A DNA stretch of 64,000 bases from Cristatella mucedo (taxonomy: Eukaryota; Bryozoa; Phylactolaemata; Cristatellidae). A program made the translations under genes and the position numbers. Numbering within the stretch: position 1 is the first letter of the stretch; every line of letters begins with the position of its first letter. The stretch lies in contig WPIO01000014.1 of NCBI GenBank assembly GCA_009760855.2, positions 6,671,501 through 6,735,500 on the forward strand, in the 5' to 3' direction. Below the pieces are notes generated by a model, which worked only from the letters and a program-made list of their open reading frames with translations, ran no database searches and was not told the origin of the DNA. Positions 1 through 11,290 of the stretch are shown here, in pieces.

Positions 1-37
1 ATCAAGTCAGACACGCATCGCCAGCAATCTCACATAA

Positions 38-530
38 GTGAATGAGCCAGCGGGACCCTGGCAACGTACGCACTTTGACTTCTTAGGCATTCTAGACAAC
101 CACTATTTCTTTAGAGCGGTAGACGCAATCTCGAAGATTCGCAAATGGTTTCGCATGACGGATGCGACTTCAGGCACCACCCACGACTCTGCACTCCCTC
201 TCTGCTCTAGAACCTGTCTCGGATGGTTCACTACTAATAAATGTACGGTTTCTACTGGGTCAACAGCATTCCCGACATTTCCTCTCGGCATCTCAGCACC
301 TACAGTGCACCGAGCTCGAGCTGAGAGCTCGAACAAGCTTTCAAGCAACCTCGCGCACCTGGGCAGCATGAGTCCACCGGATATGAGAATTTCTCTACCG
401 ACTCCATCCCCCATCAGCTGTTGTTCTGCCAAAACCTGCTCACTCTACCAAAAGCAAGCACGAGTGCTCAACTTTGAGGAGCTCGCGCTTGAGGGTTTTG
501 AGCACGCTCAAACCTGCGCAATTTCGTAAA
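38..530 (+). mobile_element. Decayed Ty3/Gypsy-like integrase core fragment
   Basis: The reading frame resembles the start of a retrotransposon integrase core: a proline-tryptophan motif (PWQRTHFDFLG), then a hydrophobic strand with VDA-SKI-KWF spacing, then ATSGTT. In Gypsy integrases this arrangement surrounds the first catalytic Asp. Downstream similarity (a SAP...AE...FKQ-like stretch near 290-345) is spread over different frames, so the copy is frameshifted and dead. No gag, RT or LTR partner is recognisable beside it. A related LTR element is an alternative. Confidence 0.5.
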
Positions 531-1477
531 CTAGCGACTGCAACAATAGCACTTCACTAAGCCTCGTTTCCAAATTGTGCATCCTCTGTAGGCTCCTTAG
601 TCGCCGTCAAGACGTCTTACCGCAAGCTAAGTCAACAGAAGGTCAGCCGGTTCAGCAGCCTCATTTAAATAGAGGGTGTCAGACACCTCCAACTACGCCT
701 CTCGGGTATGCGAACGGCGGCAAACTGGTGCTGTATTGAGGTGGGCGAAAGATAATGACAATCCGGTCTCAGTGGACCATGAAGGCAGCCAAAGCCCCAA
801 AAAGCCATAAGATTTTGCCGACTGCTCGATTCACCACCGAATAGCAGAGAGACACTGCCATTCCCTAATCGGGTGACCCTGGGAGGGACCCTTCCAAGCA
901 TGGCTGAGAGGGAAAGGAAACAGCCGAGTAGTAGTAGTACCGATGCCAGCGGCTGCTGTAGCTGCGGCAGAAACCTCCGACGCATCATTCAAAGCACGCC
1001 GCATAGCCGCCGCAGACAATGACACGTGACACGTCCCAAGCATGAGCGCCAGCCTCACAGCCGGCCTATTGCGTAAGATAACAGCAGACCAACACAAGAA
1101 CTTTTTTGGATGCTCCGTCAGCGTGGCGACCTCTCCTATCCCTATTCTTCGGTTTGCAATTAACTGACGTTTGCCTGTATCGTCTTCTGCCCTTTGTGAC
1201 CGTCAATGCAAGCTCAATAAATCGACATGCTTCATTTCCAGAAAATATTAGTAGCCAAGAAAGAGACTGAGTTCTGTAAAGGATGTTGTGTAAAAAATTG
1301 TATTATCAATTTTAAAATTCATAGGACAGGAGCTGCAAGGCAAGTCTTTTGGCATACCTATCTCCAATTCGCTTTTTCATAAATCCTGCTGACCAATGTC
1401 TGGGATGTCATCGAATGTGTGCACTGCCGAGAAACCCTAGCTTTCAAGAGCTCATGTGCCTGTAATAAATATAAGTA
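531..1477. other. No recognisable gene
   Basis: Short open frames only, none with recognisable motifs. Part of this stretch could be more of the decayed LTR element to its left, but nothing diagnostic is visible. Confidence 0.4.
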
Positions 1478-1645
1478 ATTCATTTGTCTAGCACCCCAAG
1501 AGAAATTAATCTCTATTTAAGTGATACACATACACCGAGGGCCATGCGACCTATATAGCACACGACCTTGGTCATATAATATATTCATCTTGACCTTGGT
1601 CGAGGCGAGCCCCTTAACCACTGGGCCAAGCCAGCGCATGACCTC
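1478..1645 (-). mobile_element. SINE-2 copy (tRNA-derived, LINE-A-like tail)
   Basis: Read on the minus strand it starts with a tRNA-like head (TGGCCCAGTGGTTAAGG, CGACCAAGGTC) and ends with the AGAGATTAATTTCTCTTGGGG tail seen in the other SINE-2 copies. The centre has diverged. It lies about 200 bp from a second SINE-2 in the opposite orientation (1852-2008). Confidence 0.65.
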
Positions 1646-1851
1646 GCACCTGCCACCATAGAGCTGTGCAAATGTTACTGTAGGTGCTTTAACATTGGCC
1701 CCATGCTGCCACCGAGAAATATATCACTGTCAGGTCGGCAATGGTAAAATGCAAATCTGTACGCGAACTGCAGCGCCTGCCTGAATTTACCCGCCTCCAA
1801 GCACTGCGACGGCTGAAAGCTAAACTCAGCTGACAGCAAGAGCCTAAAGTC

Positions 1852-2008
1852 ATAGCCGAGCTGGTTTGGTCCAGCGATTAAGCTGCTCCCCTCCACCCAT
1901 CCCCCCCCCCGACCAAGGTCTGGCCGAGGTTGTAGGCTCAAGCCCCGAGGCATATGTGAAGCGCCTGAATAGAGATTAAGTTCTCTACGGGCTCTATGCA
2001 AATGAATT
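1852..2008 (+). mobile_element. SINE-2 copy (tRNA-derived, LINE-A-like tail)
   Basis: The head GGTTTGGTCCAGCGATTAAG resembles a tRNA A-box region. A C-run interrupts it, then CGACCAAGGTCTGGCCGAGG and the B-box-like GGCTCAAGCCC follow. The 3' part GCGCCTGAATAGAGATTAAG plus TTCTCT matches the LINE-A terminal stem-loop. Length and order match copies at 26493, 40622 and 53838. Confidence 0.75.
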
Positions 2009-2030
2009 ACATTTAATTATGTAGCCCTAT

Positions 2031-2210
2031 CCGTGGATTGGTTCGCACACGCAGAGCCGTGGATTGGTTTGCACAGCAGAGCCGTGGATTGGTTCGCACC
2101 GGCAGAGCCGTGGATTGGTTCGCACAGGCAGAGCTGTGGATTGGTTCGCACAGCAGAGCCGTGGATTGGTTCGCACACGCAGAGCCGTGGATTGGCTCGC
2201 ACACGCAGAG
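2031..2210 (+). repeat. Minisatellite, seven 25-26 bp units
   Basis: Seven head-to-tail units that each begin CCGTGGATTGG (one CTGTGG variant) and end GCAGAG, with small differences in the middle (TTCGCACACG, TTTGCACA, TTCGCACCGG). Each unit contains ATTGG, an inverted CCAAT box. The array joins the LTR-like repeat at 2208-2480, and a single diverged unit lies at the same place in that repeat's other copy. Confidence 0.95.
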
Positions 2211-2480
2211 AGCCAGCCGATGAACAGTGCCAACCGTTTATTGCACGACGCACGCACGGAGCCGAGGGACGGACGGCTCCCTTCGCCCCCTTCTCCCACT
2301 CGACTCCCCTCTCCTCCACTGCGCCAGTCCCCTGGTTGACCCGATAATACATCGAGGACCACAACTGTGCACCGGCAGACCCTGATGGTGAATCCGCCAG
2401 CTGGCCACCAGAGGGTTACCGGCCTGTGTCCATGCCACATCACAGGCGGACCACAGCTGTGCACCGGCCTGCATATAATC
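2208..2480 (-). mobile_element. LTR-like dispersed repeat, copy 1
   Basis: About 270 bp that is clearly similar to 63045-63298. On the minus strand both copies start with GGCCGGTGCACAGCTG and pass through a hairpin GGAGCCG/CGGCTCC whose loop differs. They then reach a conserved AATAAA followed by GGCTGGCTCTCTGC. A poly(A) signal near the 3' end suits a solo LTR or the 3' end of a retroelement. No coding part is seen. Copy 1 has an extra segment around 2380-2400. Confidence 0.55.
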
Positions 2481-2493
2481 AAACCACTATCAT

Positions 2494-2600
2494 CAGAGGC
2501 GGAGCGGGGATTTTCGTTTAGGGGGCAAGACCCGAAAACATTTTCGCTCAGAGCGTAAGATCCAAAAGTAACAAAATTTTTTGGAGCGGAGTGATTGTTT
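2494..2600 (+). mobile_element. hAT-like MITE, left-end fragment
   Basis: Begins CAGAGGCGGAGC then GGGGATTTTCG and GGGGGCAAGACC. The same sequence marks one end of the copies at 3285-3586 and, inverted, 54408-54697. CAG-N-GGCGGA is a usual hAT terminus. The right end is not visible. Confidence 0.4.
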
Positions 2601-3284
2601 TTATTCTATAGGCGCTCGATGTTGTTGGTGACGGTCGAAAGCGTAGGTACACAGGGCAGTTCGGGTCGCTGCTACCTCCCCGATCTTAGCGAGGTGGCAA
2701 ATGCCACCTGTCCGTCCCCTGGCTCCGCCATTGCCTGTCTTGGGTCATCCGCCATCGCCTTTGAGACCTGCTGTTGAGTCGTAGCTAGTCGGCCGGTGGG
2801 CAACTCTAGGATGGTCAGCGGGCATGCAATCGGCAGCGATGAGCTTACTCGAAGACATTGCTGACACGGCAGCACCCGTCTTTTCCGGTTGGTCACTAAC
2901 TGGGTTACGATTTTGGATGCAAATCAGTCGATCTAGTGTCATCTTACAGCTTAAGCCAAGAGATGATAGCGGAGGCCAAAACTCGTGGCCTGTAGCCACA
3001 ACAGCATGTGGTATTCGGTGCGCGCGGTCTGCATTGGCGTGGAATCAAAAATTCATGCAACTGAGCAGCAGTGAAAGTTGCATACATTTGAAGTATTCAG
3101 TAGTTGAGGGTCGCATGAACTCAGTCTCCCTCTCCATCAGGTAGGGCACTTTGCCTAAATGTACATGGCATCGCAAATTGGGATAGGGCCGACGGTTCAA
3201 AAATCCTTCCCTGTCTTGTAAGGGCTGCTTGGCAGCAGCGACCGCAGTTGCACGTAATCATCATCACCAAATCATCTACATCGC
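2601..3284. other. No recognisable gene
   Basis: Unique-looking sequence between two MITE ends. If the ends at 2494 and 3586 belong together, this is the interior of a larger non-autonomous element. No transposase frame is present. Confidence 0.35.
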
Positions 3285-3586
3285 CAAAGTCGCTCGGGGA
3301 GCTAGGATTTTCGTCTGGGAGCAAGACCTCCAAAGTTTTTATGTAGGGCAAAACTCGCAAGATTTTCATCTAGGCCGTTTCGACCTACACGCAATGAAAA
3401 ATTATAGCGCAAAATCATAGTGCTTATTCGACACGAACTCGGCAGTTCGAATCGAGTGAAATTTAGACATAATTTCGTCATTGGTGACGGTTGACGGGCT
3501 AAGAATAGGGAGCGGTCCTGGTGCTGCCATGCTGTAGGAGGGTTTGAGACGCCCCTAGTGCCCACCTCCCTTCAGCTCCACCGCTG
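3285..3586 (+). mobile_element. hAT-like MITE, near-full-length copy
   Basis: The left end contains GGGGAGCTAGGATTTTCG then GAGCAAGACC. The right end is CTTCAGCTCCACCGCTG, whose complement begins CAGCGGTGGAG. Length (about 300 bp) and both termini match the inverted copy at 54408-54697. There is no coding capacity. No clear 8-bp target duplication is visible. Confidence 0.45.
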
Positions 3587-3654
3587 ACCAGAGTGAACGT
3601 AACTGAGACGACGTTAGATTCTTCGGTCGTTGGGAATAAGGGTTCTTCTCTTGG

Positions 3655-3730
3655 TTACTTATTATTATTTAATATTTTAATATTATTTTAATTAGAATTA
3701 TATTATACAATATTATTATCTATTATTAGT
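3655..3730. repeat. AT-rich (TTA)n-like low-complexity tract
   Basis: Nearly pure A/T with repeated TTATTA and TAATATT steps. Confidence 0.8.
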
Positions 3731-3867
3731 TAATCAGCTGATCTACAATTCAAAAGCTCGGAGCCGGGTTCTGTTCACTTTTACCTTATCGCCGACGTAG
3801 GCAAACTTCAAGAGCGGCCTCCACCTTCGACAAGGATTTTGTGAATTCTCTTGCAGGTGTAACTCTT

Positions 3868-3930
3868 TTGAAAGAGATTCAGTTATCTGACGTTGCTATA
3901 CATACGTCTTATCGTTATTATCGTTATTGC
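3868..3930 (+). mobile_element. LINE/SINE 3' stem-loop tail remnant
   Basis: TTGAAAGAGATTCAGTTATC followed by TGACGTTGCTATAC matches the shared 3' terminal motif of LINE-A and SINE-2, then (CGTTATTAT)-like sequence. Confidence 0.5.
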
Positions 3931-4897
3931 AATAAAATAAAACTAGCTCTAACTATGTATTGTAAGGCCGACACGAGAGAAATTGTATCGATAACAAACG
4001 CAACTTAAGCCTTTAAACGGCAAAGTGAAACTCAAGAAAGATATGCGAAACGTTGAAAGAGCGACATCGCAAGAACAGCACCGATGCGATACCATGCCCT
4101 AGCTTAGGCGTCGTAGAAATCGATATTGAATGAGAAAGCAAAAAGCTGCCGTGTGAGTGAGTGAGTGAGTGAGTATATATACATGCATGTGCAACGAGCG
4201 CATGTTTCAGACTGGGCCTGACAAAACTGGTTCCCGTAGTGACAATACTAAACGAGCTACCATTTACATGCATTGGGCCTGCTGTAACTCGCCATGGGTC
4301 GAGCTAGAACGTGGTAGTTGATGGGACACATTTATAACAGCTGCTACTGTATTCTGCCTCTCGCCAGCTTCCCGTTTATTTGTCGTCACCCTCCTAACGT
4401 CAATCTTGGCCTCGGGCTGCCCGAGAGCGAACGAGTATTTCTTCGAACCAATCAGAATACGAGGCTTCGAGGCTGCTCATCTACCGTCTAACCGGTTAAG
4501 CGGCTTGTTCACCTTAGAGGCCGATCAATACCGACGACGACCGCGGTCTCCTGCATCGCTATCTGCAGCTTATCTGCGGTACTCTCGGCTCGCACTGGCT
4601 GCCCGATTTCTGCGATGACTTAGCGCCTCCCTTGCCTTTTGTCCGTCTAGGACCCGGATCGGGGCCTGAGCCGCGCCGAATGCCGAAAGCCGAAAGCCAG
4701 CGTCTGCTCGCTATGGAAAGAGGCCGGCCAACCGAATCACTCCTATAAATTTTTCATGGCGGCCACGAAGTTGGCATAGTTACACGGTGAAGCTTGCGAG
4801 TAAGAGACGAATGAGTCCTGAATGTTGGTGGTGCTCCTAGTGCTCGGAGCCTCTGATCGGGAAATTAACTTATCCAATCCAGGTCTTAATAGTTATT
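3931..4897. other. Gene-free stretch, GC-rich around 4400-4740
   Basis: A GTGA microsatellite lies at about 4144-4173. TATAAAT at 4744 follows a GC-rich stretch and GCCGAAA repeats near 4680-4697, so a promoter is conceivable. No downstream coding exon is recognisable. Confidence 0.3.
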
Positions 4898-4985
4898 ATA
4901 AATATAGCAAAATAAATTCTATAGGGCATCCTGAGAGAAGTAGATCTCTTTCTAAGCGCTGCATATGCTGAAACGAAATCAAAGC
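4898..4985 (-). mobile_element. LINE/SINE 3' stem-loop tail remnant
   Basis: On the minus strand GCGCTTAGAAAGAGATC then CTTCTCTCAGGATGCCC, the same terminal stem-loop as in LINE-A and SINE-2 with compensating changes. The body of the element is not recognisable. Confidence 0.5.
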
Positions 4986-6150
4986 ATTGGTGTCGTCACG
5001 CTGTTCTCGATCTCTGATGTACGTTCAAATCTTGATTCCAAGGGACTTTGCCGTATAATTAGTACTTGTGTTTTTTCAGTTTAATAATTGTTGTCCGAGG
5101 ATGGCAGCCACTGTCCAATCAAGCGTACGTTAGTCATTATGCTTGTCTTCTCATCTGGCCAAAAGCCTGGTTCAAACACGAATCTACCCTTAAGAATTCA
5201 ATTTATTTAATTACCTTTTCAATATTGTTCACTTTGTGCAACTCCCTAATATTTATCATGGTCAAAATTAAGCAAAACATGGAGACAGCTGGTATTGGAC
5301 AGTTAATACTCTTGCCGCGCCAGCCTGCTTGGCATACGTGAAACACATTGAGTGCTTCTTTAGAATGCAGGCACAGTCAAACCACTAGGTGTGTGCATTC
5401 TATCCGAATGCAAAACCTCTCCGCGTGTGTAAATATATGTCAAACCAACCATCTTTTCCGAGCTAAATGCATAATTCATTCTTTGGCTCATATGAGTTGA
5501 ATCTTTTAACTTGTGCTTACGCACTTGGGAGGTTCCGCATTTTTTTATCATTCACAATGCAAAACGGAATCTTACCCATGCAGCAATTGATTAGCGTGCG
5601 TCGTTCTTGTGCCTTACCAAATTTATTTTGCTATGGAGAGTTACAGCCATTATTTGACAGCGTTCTGAGAGCGGCAGGTGGGGAGACGAATCAGTGGTTT
5701 TCTCGTGACAAGACGCCCGAGCCACGGTAAGCTACGTCACGGCTCAGGTCGACTGCTAGCGCCAGGATAGTGCTCGTCACGAGGTCACCGCGTTTGCCAC
5801 TTGCTCTGCACTAGAGATATTTCGACCTAACACTGTATACATGTGTCTACCCGTAGTGTTAGTTGTTAGACTAAAGAGGCTTTTGACTAACATGACTCCG
5901 CATCGTTGGCTCTCTTGGCTGACTTGATACTGATGCTGGTCTTAGCCAAGCCAAGCGCATATGCAGCGATGCTCCCTCCAGATCTCGCCGATGCTCTCTG
6001 TGAAATCGCATTGGCTGGGGCTTTAGAAATTCTACTTTCACAAGAACATGTGCACAGAGTATGTAGCGTAACGGCAGCTACTTCGGCTGGCAGCACGATT
6101 GAGCTTGGGGTCCGTAAGTAGCCTGTGACGTCACCGATAGATGAAGTCAG
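4986..6150. other. No recognisable gene
   Basis: Short open frames only. None shows a motif or plausible splice-flanked exon. Confidence 0.4.
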
Positions 6151-6154
6151 CGTA

Positions 6155-6555
6155 GCGCTTACAGCTGGTGCAAAACTCTGCAGCTAGACTTGTCTGTCGC
6201 GAGCGTCTCAGTTGCCACATCACACCGCTTCTGGCCGAACTGTACTGGTTCCCAGCCAAGTCGCGCATCGACTTCAAGGTTTTGTCACTCACATTTAGGT
6301 CCCTTCACTCTTTGGCACCAGCCTATTTATCAGATCTACTCCCCCACCAGGCTAAGCATTGTACCGCCCGCTTTTAGGAATTTAATCTTCTACCTATACC
6401 TCGTACGACCCTCAAATCCTCGGAGACTGTACCCTTTAGTTCGTATGCTCTCAAAGCCTGGAACTCGTTCCCAACTGGCGTCGCGGCATCCCCTGACTTT
6501 ACCACATTTAAAAAGAAACTAAAAGCGCATCTATTTTTCAAAGCATTTATCTATT
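6155..6555 (+). mobile_element. LINE-A fragment (end of reverse-transcriptase ORF)
   Basis: Encodes the conserved C-terminal part of an L2/CR1-group ORF2: QNSAARLVCRERLSCHITPL, then RIDFKVLSLTFRSL, LAPAYLSDLLP and the WNS.P-like end in another frame. At least one frameshift and a stop are present. The copy is truncated at both ends and lacks the (ATT)n tail. Confidence 0.85.
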
Positions 6556-7238
6556 TGCATTGCCGTTTCAGATAGTCCTGCATGCGACATCCGATGCATC
6601 GAACTTGCTGTAGTAAACCAAAACGTCTGACAGCGGTCGCGTAGTATGGTAGTGGATTGTTTGCAAAATATCTGTAGCCCATTGATTAACCATAAACTAC
6701 GACAAGCCCAAGTGGAAAAATTCCTGATTTAGGGCAGGGTTATTCTAGTACAATCGTTCATCTTCTTAGTTCTTCGAGAGCACTGTTTTACTCGATATCA
6801 CAATGGAAGTAATAAAACTGGGCTTGCCGATCTCAGCACGCGATTGCGTCCGAAGCCATCGTCCGTCAAAGGACGACCTTATTGTAAAGCCTCATTTACA
6901 CGGCGATTCTTGCTTCTGTCCTGATTCTGTCCTACCTCTGTCTGCCTGTGTGCAGGAAGTTGACACGGCCAGTAAGTTTTACTCGTAAGTGCTGCTGCAT
7001 CAAGTCTTCCATAAGCCGTGGCCGATCTCCCCTCTTTACGACGCCTGAACCAAGGACTCAAGCAGAACAGAAGCAGGGAAGAAGCGAGATTAGCCGTGCA
7101 AGCGCGGCTTAAGCGTAACCTCTCTGTCTGCTTAGAAAATCATCCAACGGAGCATTCAAGCGTGCAGAGACGGTTCGACTGTGGATCCCTTTTCAAATGT
7201 ACGGCGAAATCAGTGCCTCCTCAAGCAGATAACTCTCA
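6556..7238. other. No recognisable gene
   Basis: Nothing beyond short random frames. Confidence 0.4.
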
Positions 7239-7302
7239 GCGGTGAGATACAGATACAGATGAACGGTGAGATACAACGGTGAGATACAACGGTGAGATGC
7301 AG
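7239..7302 (+). repeat. Short tandem repeat, unit about 15 bp
   Basis: Four copies of GGTGAGATAC(A) separated by short CAGAT or AAC spacers; the last two full units are identical. Confidence 0.8.
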
Positions 7303-7350
7303 ATAGCCCAAGCGAAGCTAGCGACTCGGCGCTTCCCTCGGCTGCTGTGT

Positions 7351-7386
7351 CAGAGTGCCCCCCCCCCCCCAGCACCGGGCACTCTG
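7351..7386. other. Hairpin with poly-C loop
   Basis: CAGAGTGCCC (7351-7360) and GGGCACTCTG (7377-7386) are perfect inverted 10-mers. The loop continues the C-run and ends AGCACC. Confidence 0.75.
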
Positions 7387-8931
7387 GCCTGCTCCAGGGT
7401 TTGTCTCCTGCGGTCGCCTGCGGCTGACGTCACCGACCGGCATAGGGTAGAGTAGAGTCAAGGGTAGAGTCACCCCCACCCCACTCCCTTCGCTCTGCCC
7501 TAAAGAGGCCCAAGCGGAAGGAGTGGTTCGGCGACTGCCTAGTGTCGCGGTGCGTCTCTGTCTAGTCGGTTGCGGTCGCCGGACGTTCGACACCCGCAAT
7601 GGACGCGCTTGCGATCGCGCCGTCCGGTACTCAAGCCCAAGAGCAAAGAATGCTCGCGGTCGCTCGCGAGACTGCTGGCGAGCAGCAGCCGCCACTGCTT
7701 GTAATGCATCAACAGCGAGCTGCTCAAGCCTGCTCCCGCAAAGGACTTACACAATATGCTGCTGTAGGCGAAAAAACTGTTCGCGAAAAACATGCGTTGG
7801 CAAATATCACTTTCTGGGCGTGTGCCACAGGTCCGTTTATTTCAGGATGGCAAAGCCCCTCGATTGCACGATGGCAAAGACAACCGCCGATAGGGCGCAC
7901 AGGATGCATTTTTTAAGCAACCATTGCGATACTACTGGGGCGCGGAAAACCACCGTGCCCGGTCACGCGACTGACCATGCTGCAGGTCCGGGTATTGCTA
8001 GTCCCGAATAATTGATATTTTCTCATCCCTAGCCAAGCTAAGCTGCGGAAGCTATGGCTACATACAAGCAGGCCATTTGTCACCCTCCCACTTTTCAATT
8101 TCAAGGAAATTATGCAAAGATAGAAGGAATCACATTAGTTGTCCAACCCTTCAACTACGAAAACCTGGAAACTGGCCTTGCGGCGGCACTTCTAGCGACT
8201 TTTCTTTACGCTTGCTTAAGGTCAAGGTCTAATCGTGCCTGCAAAATTATGACAACGGTCTTAATTGTCACGCATCCATGCTAGAGCGAATCTTTGGACT
8301 GTGGGTATTTTAGAAAAAAAGTCTGACTGCAAACCATCCACACCAGTTTTGCTAATTCACAATAAAAAGCTATATATATATATTTAATAAGTCGGGATCA
8401 ATTACTGTATATAGGTCTCACACAGAGCCTAAGACGGAGCTAGATGGTTCTGCAGTCACGCAGCCAGTGACTTTAACGTATTCGGCAGGGTCTTCGTCGG
8501 GAGCACTATGAAAGCTAACACGACTGCTAAACCATGCGTAATTGTCTAATATGTATACACCGAGTACACAAAGGCCAAAGTCCGAATATCATAGAGTCGG
8601 TAGGCGACCCCGTGGCGGTGCTGACAGAAGAGAGACGCCGGAATTCCGTCCGGGGCCGCCGGCAGCTTTCTGTCGGAGTGCTTGCGTCCTAGCCTCACTG
8701 CCTCCGCAGGCGTCAGTTTACGGTTAGCAGCGCCAGCGGACGAGCACCCCACGAATTCCCAACCTATAGCGTAGAGATGAGGGGGAGGTGGGACTGGTGT
8801 TACCAGCGCGCCTGCTCAGCTTTACATGTATCTCCGCTCTGGAGTAAGTAACGGCAAGCTCGAAATCAAAATGCATTCTTGGCCGCGCCCAGGATCTATG
8901 TCTGGGTTAGAATCTGCTTTTGCATAGGGAA
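7387..8931. other. Gene-free stretch, GC-rich to about 7.6 kb
   Basis: A 162-codon + strand frame (7523-8011) and overlapping minus frames exist, but they have no motifs and look like by-products of base composition. A short TATATATA tract lies near 8372. Confidence 0.3.
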
Positions 8932-9045
8932 ACGTTGTAATAATAATAATATTAATACTAATAATAGTAATACATTTGTATTGCGCCATCGGAGAAGTGA
9001 ATCTTTTTCTAGGCACTTTACAGAGGCTGTCTAGAAACCGTTAAC
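8932..9045 (-). mobile_element. LINE-A 3' end fragment
   Basis: A degenerate (ATT)n tail at 8938-8972 (minus strand), then GCGCCATCGGAGAAGTGAAT and CTTTTTCTAGGCACTTTACA: the LINE-A 3' stem-loop, diverged. Confidence 0.6.
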
Positions 9046-9499
9046 GAATGGTTGGCGGTAACGTCTCCAGTGAGAAGATGCCGGCGCTGCACATCCCCTG
9101 CTGCTATATAAATAAGGTTGTTGAAGCAACTGACCATTAATTCTTCATTGTTCGAATAAAAAAAAAAGTGTTTTTTCTCATCATTGCACGGGCTATTAAC
9201 AAGGCACTAGCACGTTGCTTTGCAGTGCAGCTGCTAGCAAAAATGACATTGTAGCAAATCGCGTTTGTCCTCGAGAAGGTTATCTCTTTTGCGCTCAATC
9301 GTATCATAAGGAGCTCATCGGCAGTCTTAATTAATATTCTGAGAAGAATGATCCGGCAGGCGTGCGGTTTTACTATCCTAGAGAGATCATCGGTGCAAGG
9401 TGGGCTGGTAAAGCTATTTACGCTCTAGAAATGTAGCTGCTTTGTAAAATCTTCTCTCGTAAAGACATCGGCTATTGGACCGCTGCAGCCTCTAGGTGA
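9046..9499. other. No recognisable gene
   Basis: A short A-run near 9160 and otherwise unremarkable sequence. Confidence 0.4.
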
Positions 9500-9668
9500 G
9501 CCGGGATAGTACACTAGTTAAGGCGGTTGCTCTTAATGACCTCGGTCCCGAGGTCGTGGGCTCGGATCCCGCTGTGGCTGATCCTTCATTGCCGCTGCAA
9601 GCGGTGGTGATAGTCTTGCAGGCTCTTCTGCCGTTAATCAAAAAAATGCTGTTAGTCAGCTAGAATTT
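9500..9668 (+). mobile_element. SINE-1 copy (tRNA-derived)
   Basis: The head TTAAGGCGGTTGCTCTTAAT, the GACCTCGGTCCCGAGGTCGT palindrome and the B-box GGCTCGGATCC give a tRNA-like pol III promoter. The body has the conserved GCCGCTGCAAGCGGTGG hairpin. The tail ends TCAGCTAGAATTTTT. It abuts a LINE-A fragment. Confidence 0.85.
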
Positions 9669-10565
9669 TTCAGATGCGAGTAATATCTTATGTTGAATCA
9701 GCTCGAAATGTAGGTGTCGTGTTCCAAAATGACCTCTCGTTAGACGACCACATCAGCTCCAGAATCAAGTCTGCCTACTTTCAGCTACATATCATTGCTA
9801 TGATTCGGGCTTGTTTAGATAAGGATACCGCGGCTAAGATGGTCCGTGCATTTGTGACATCCGTCTTGAATTCTGTAAATCACTGCTTGCTGGCCTACCG
9901 GCATGCGCAATCAGGCGATTACAACTGGTGCAAAACTCATAGAACTAGGCTTGTCTGTCGTGAGCGTCGCAGTTGCGACATCACATCACTTCTCGCCAAC
10001 CTGCACTGGCTACCAGTCAAGCAACGGATTGATTTCAAGGTTTTTTCGCTCACTTTTAGGTCACTTGATTCATTGGGTCCAGACTATCTCTCAGATCTAC
10101 TCCCCCACCAGGCCAAGTCTCTCCTCCATCGTACCACCCGCTTTTCGGAATCGAACAGTTTACCAATACCTCGTACAAACCTCAATTCCTTTGGAGACCG
10201 TGCATTTAGTTCGTATGCTCCCAAAGCCTGGAACTGCCTCCCGACTTGCGTCAGAACATCCCCTGACTTGACCACATTTAAAAAGAACTTAAAAACACAC
10301 CTATTTAGGACAGCATTTAGTAAGTCCCTGTGATTCGCCCTTCATGTGCTTATGCGTGCTGACACTGTGCATGCTGCCACTAACCACATTTGCATGCTGA
10401 CCCTGTGCATGTCACCCCTAACCATGTTATTCATGTTGTTTATCAAGCACGATATTACTCACTATTCAATCGCGTTTCCCTTTGCAGCAAATTTAAAGCG
10501 CCTTGAAAGAGATTGAGTTCTCTGAGGGCGCTTTATCAAGTGCATTATTATTATGATTATTATTA
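9669..10565 (+). mobile_element. LINE-A, longest intact C-terminal ORF
   Basis: A 219-codon open frame (9674-10333) covers the end of an L2/CR1-group reverse-transcriptase ORF. Visible in order: ARNVGVVFQNDLSLDDHI, AKMVRAFVTS, LHWLPVKQRIDFKV, SLGPDYLSDLLPHQ, PKAWNCLP and FKKNLKTHLFRTAF. The 3' UTR (10334-10530) ends in the stem-loop AAAGCGCC...GGGCGCTTT and an (ATT)n tail. The catalytic core lies upstream of the 5' truncation, so this copy cannot act alone. Confidence 0.9.
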
Positions 10566-11104
10566 ATATCAAATGGAACCATCTGCACGAAAGACTCCTT
10601 TCTCTTGCGCTTGCCCGTACATCCTACTGGTTAACTGCAACTGTAGCATTGGTCCTACGAAATTGATTAGGAACTTCTCGTTACGTATGCCATGCGTCGC
10701 AACCAGAGCATCGCCAGTGTATCGAATAGGGCATTCGCGAGACACCTCTGATAATTTTCTGTCAAATTACCTGTATTCGTCTTCTTTAATTATGCTATTT
10801 CCCCTGAAGCGAGACTTGCTACGATGGAAAGCCGTTGCAAACACGCCGTAGTGACTTCTCTTTTAAGTCCTTTGACTAACAGAAAATGCACTCATAAAGA
10901 TGCCAGTACACCAGGTGCCTACGCGTTACAAATACCGGTGGAGTCAGTCCCTCAAAGCCTCGCTACCAAGACGCTCAGGACTCGGACTCGCTCAGGACGC
11001 AGGCGCACCGACGACGACCGCTGAGCACGCCAACAAGGAAGAGCGTTTACGCATTAGCTAATGTATATATATCAAGTTCCTGTTTGTAGCGTACGTGAGT
11101 CCAT
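10566..11104. other. No recognisable gene
   Basis: Short open frames only. Confidence 0.4.
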
Positions 11105-11290
11105 TAGGAAGCTAGAGAGGGCAGGCCGTGATGGCATTCTAGGTAAGGTGGTTGCTTTCTCGACCTCGATTCTTGCGGTGGGCGATTCTGTATCGCCACT
11201 GCAAGAGGTGGTGATAGCCATAAAGGCTCTTCTGTCGCTATACAAAAAGAGGCTGTTTAATCAGCTAGGATTTATTTATTTTAGTTAGAC
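11105..11290 (+). mobile_element. SINE-1 copy
   Basis: The tRNA-like head is eroded (GGTAAGGTGGTTGCTTTCTC). The body is well kept: GCCACTGCAAGAGGTGGTGA, CTCTTCTGTCGCTATAC, AAAAAGAGGCTGTTTAATCA. The B-box is partly deleted. Confidence 0.8.

Noticed and set aside
2031-2210. CRISPR-like array
   Set aside because: Units are contiguous 25-26-bp tandem copies with no unique spacers, and the DNA is metazoan.
7523-8011. 162-codon + frame
   Set aside because: Cys/Arg-rich with no family signature; overlapping frames are equally long.
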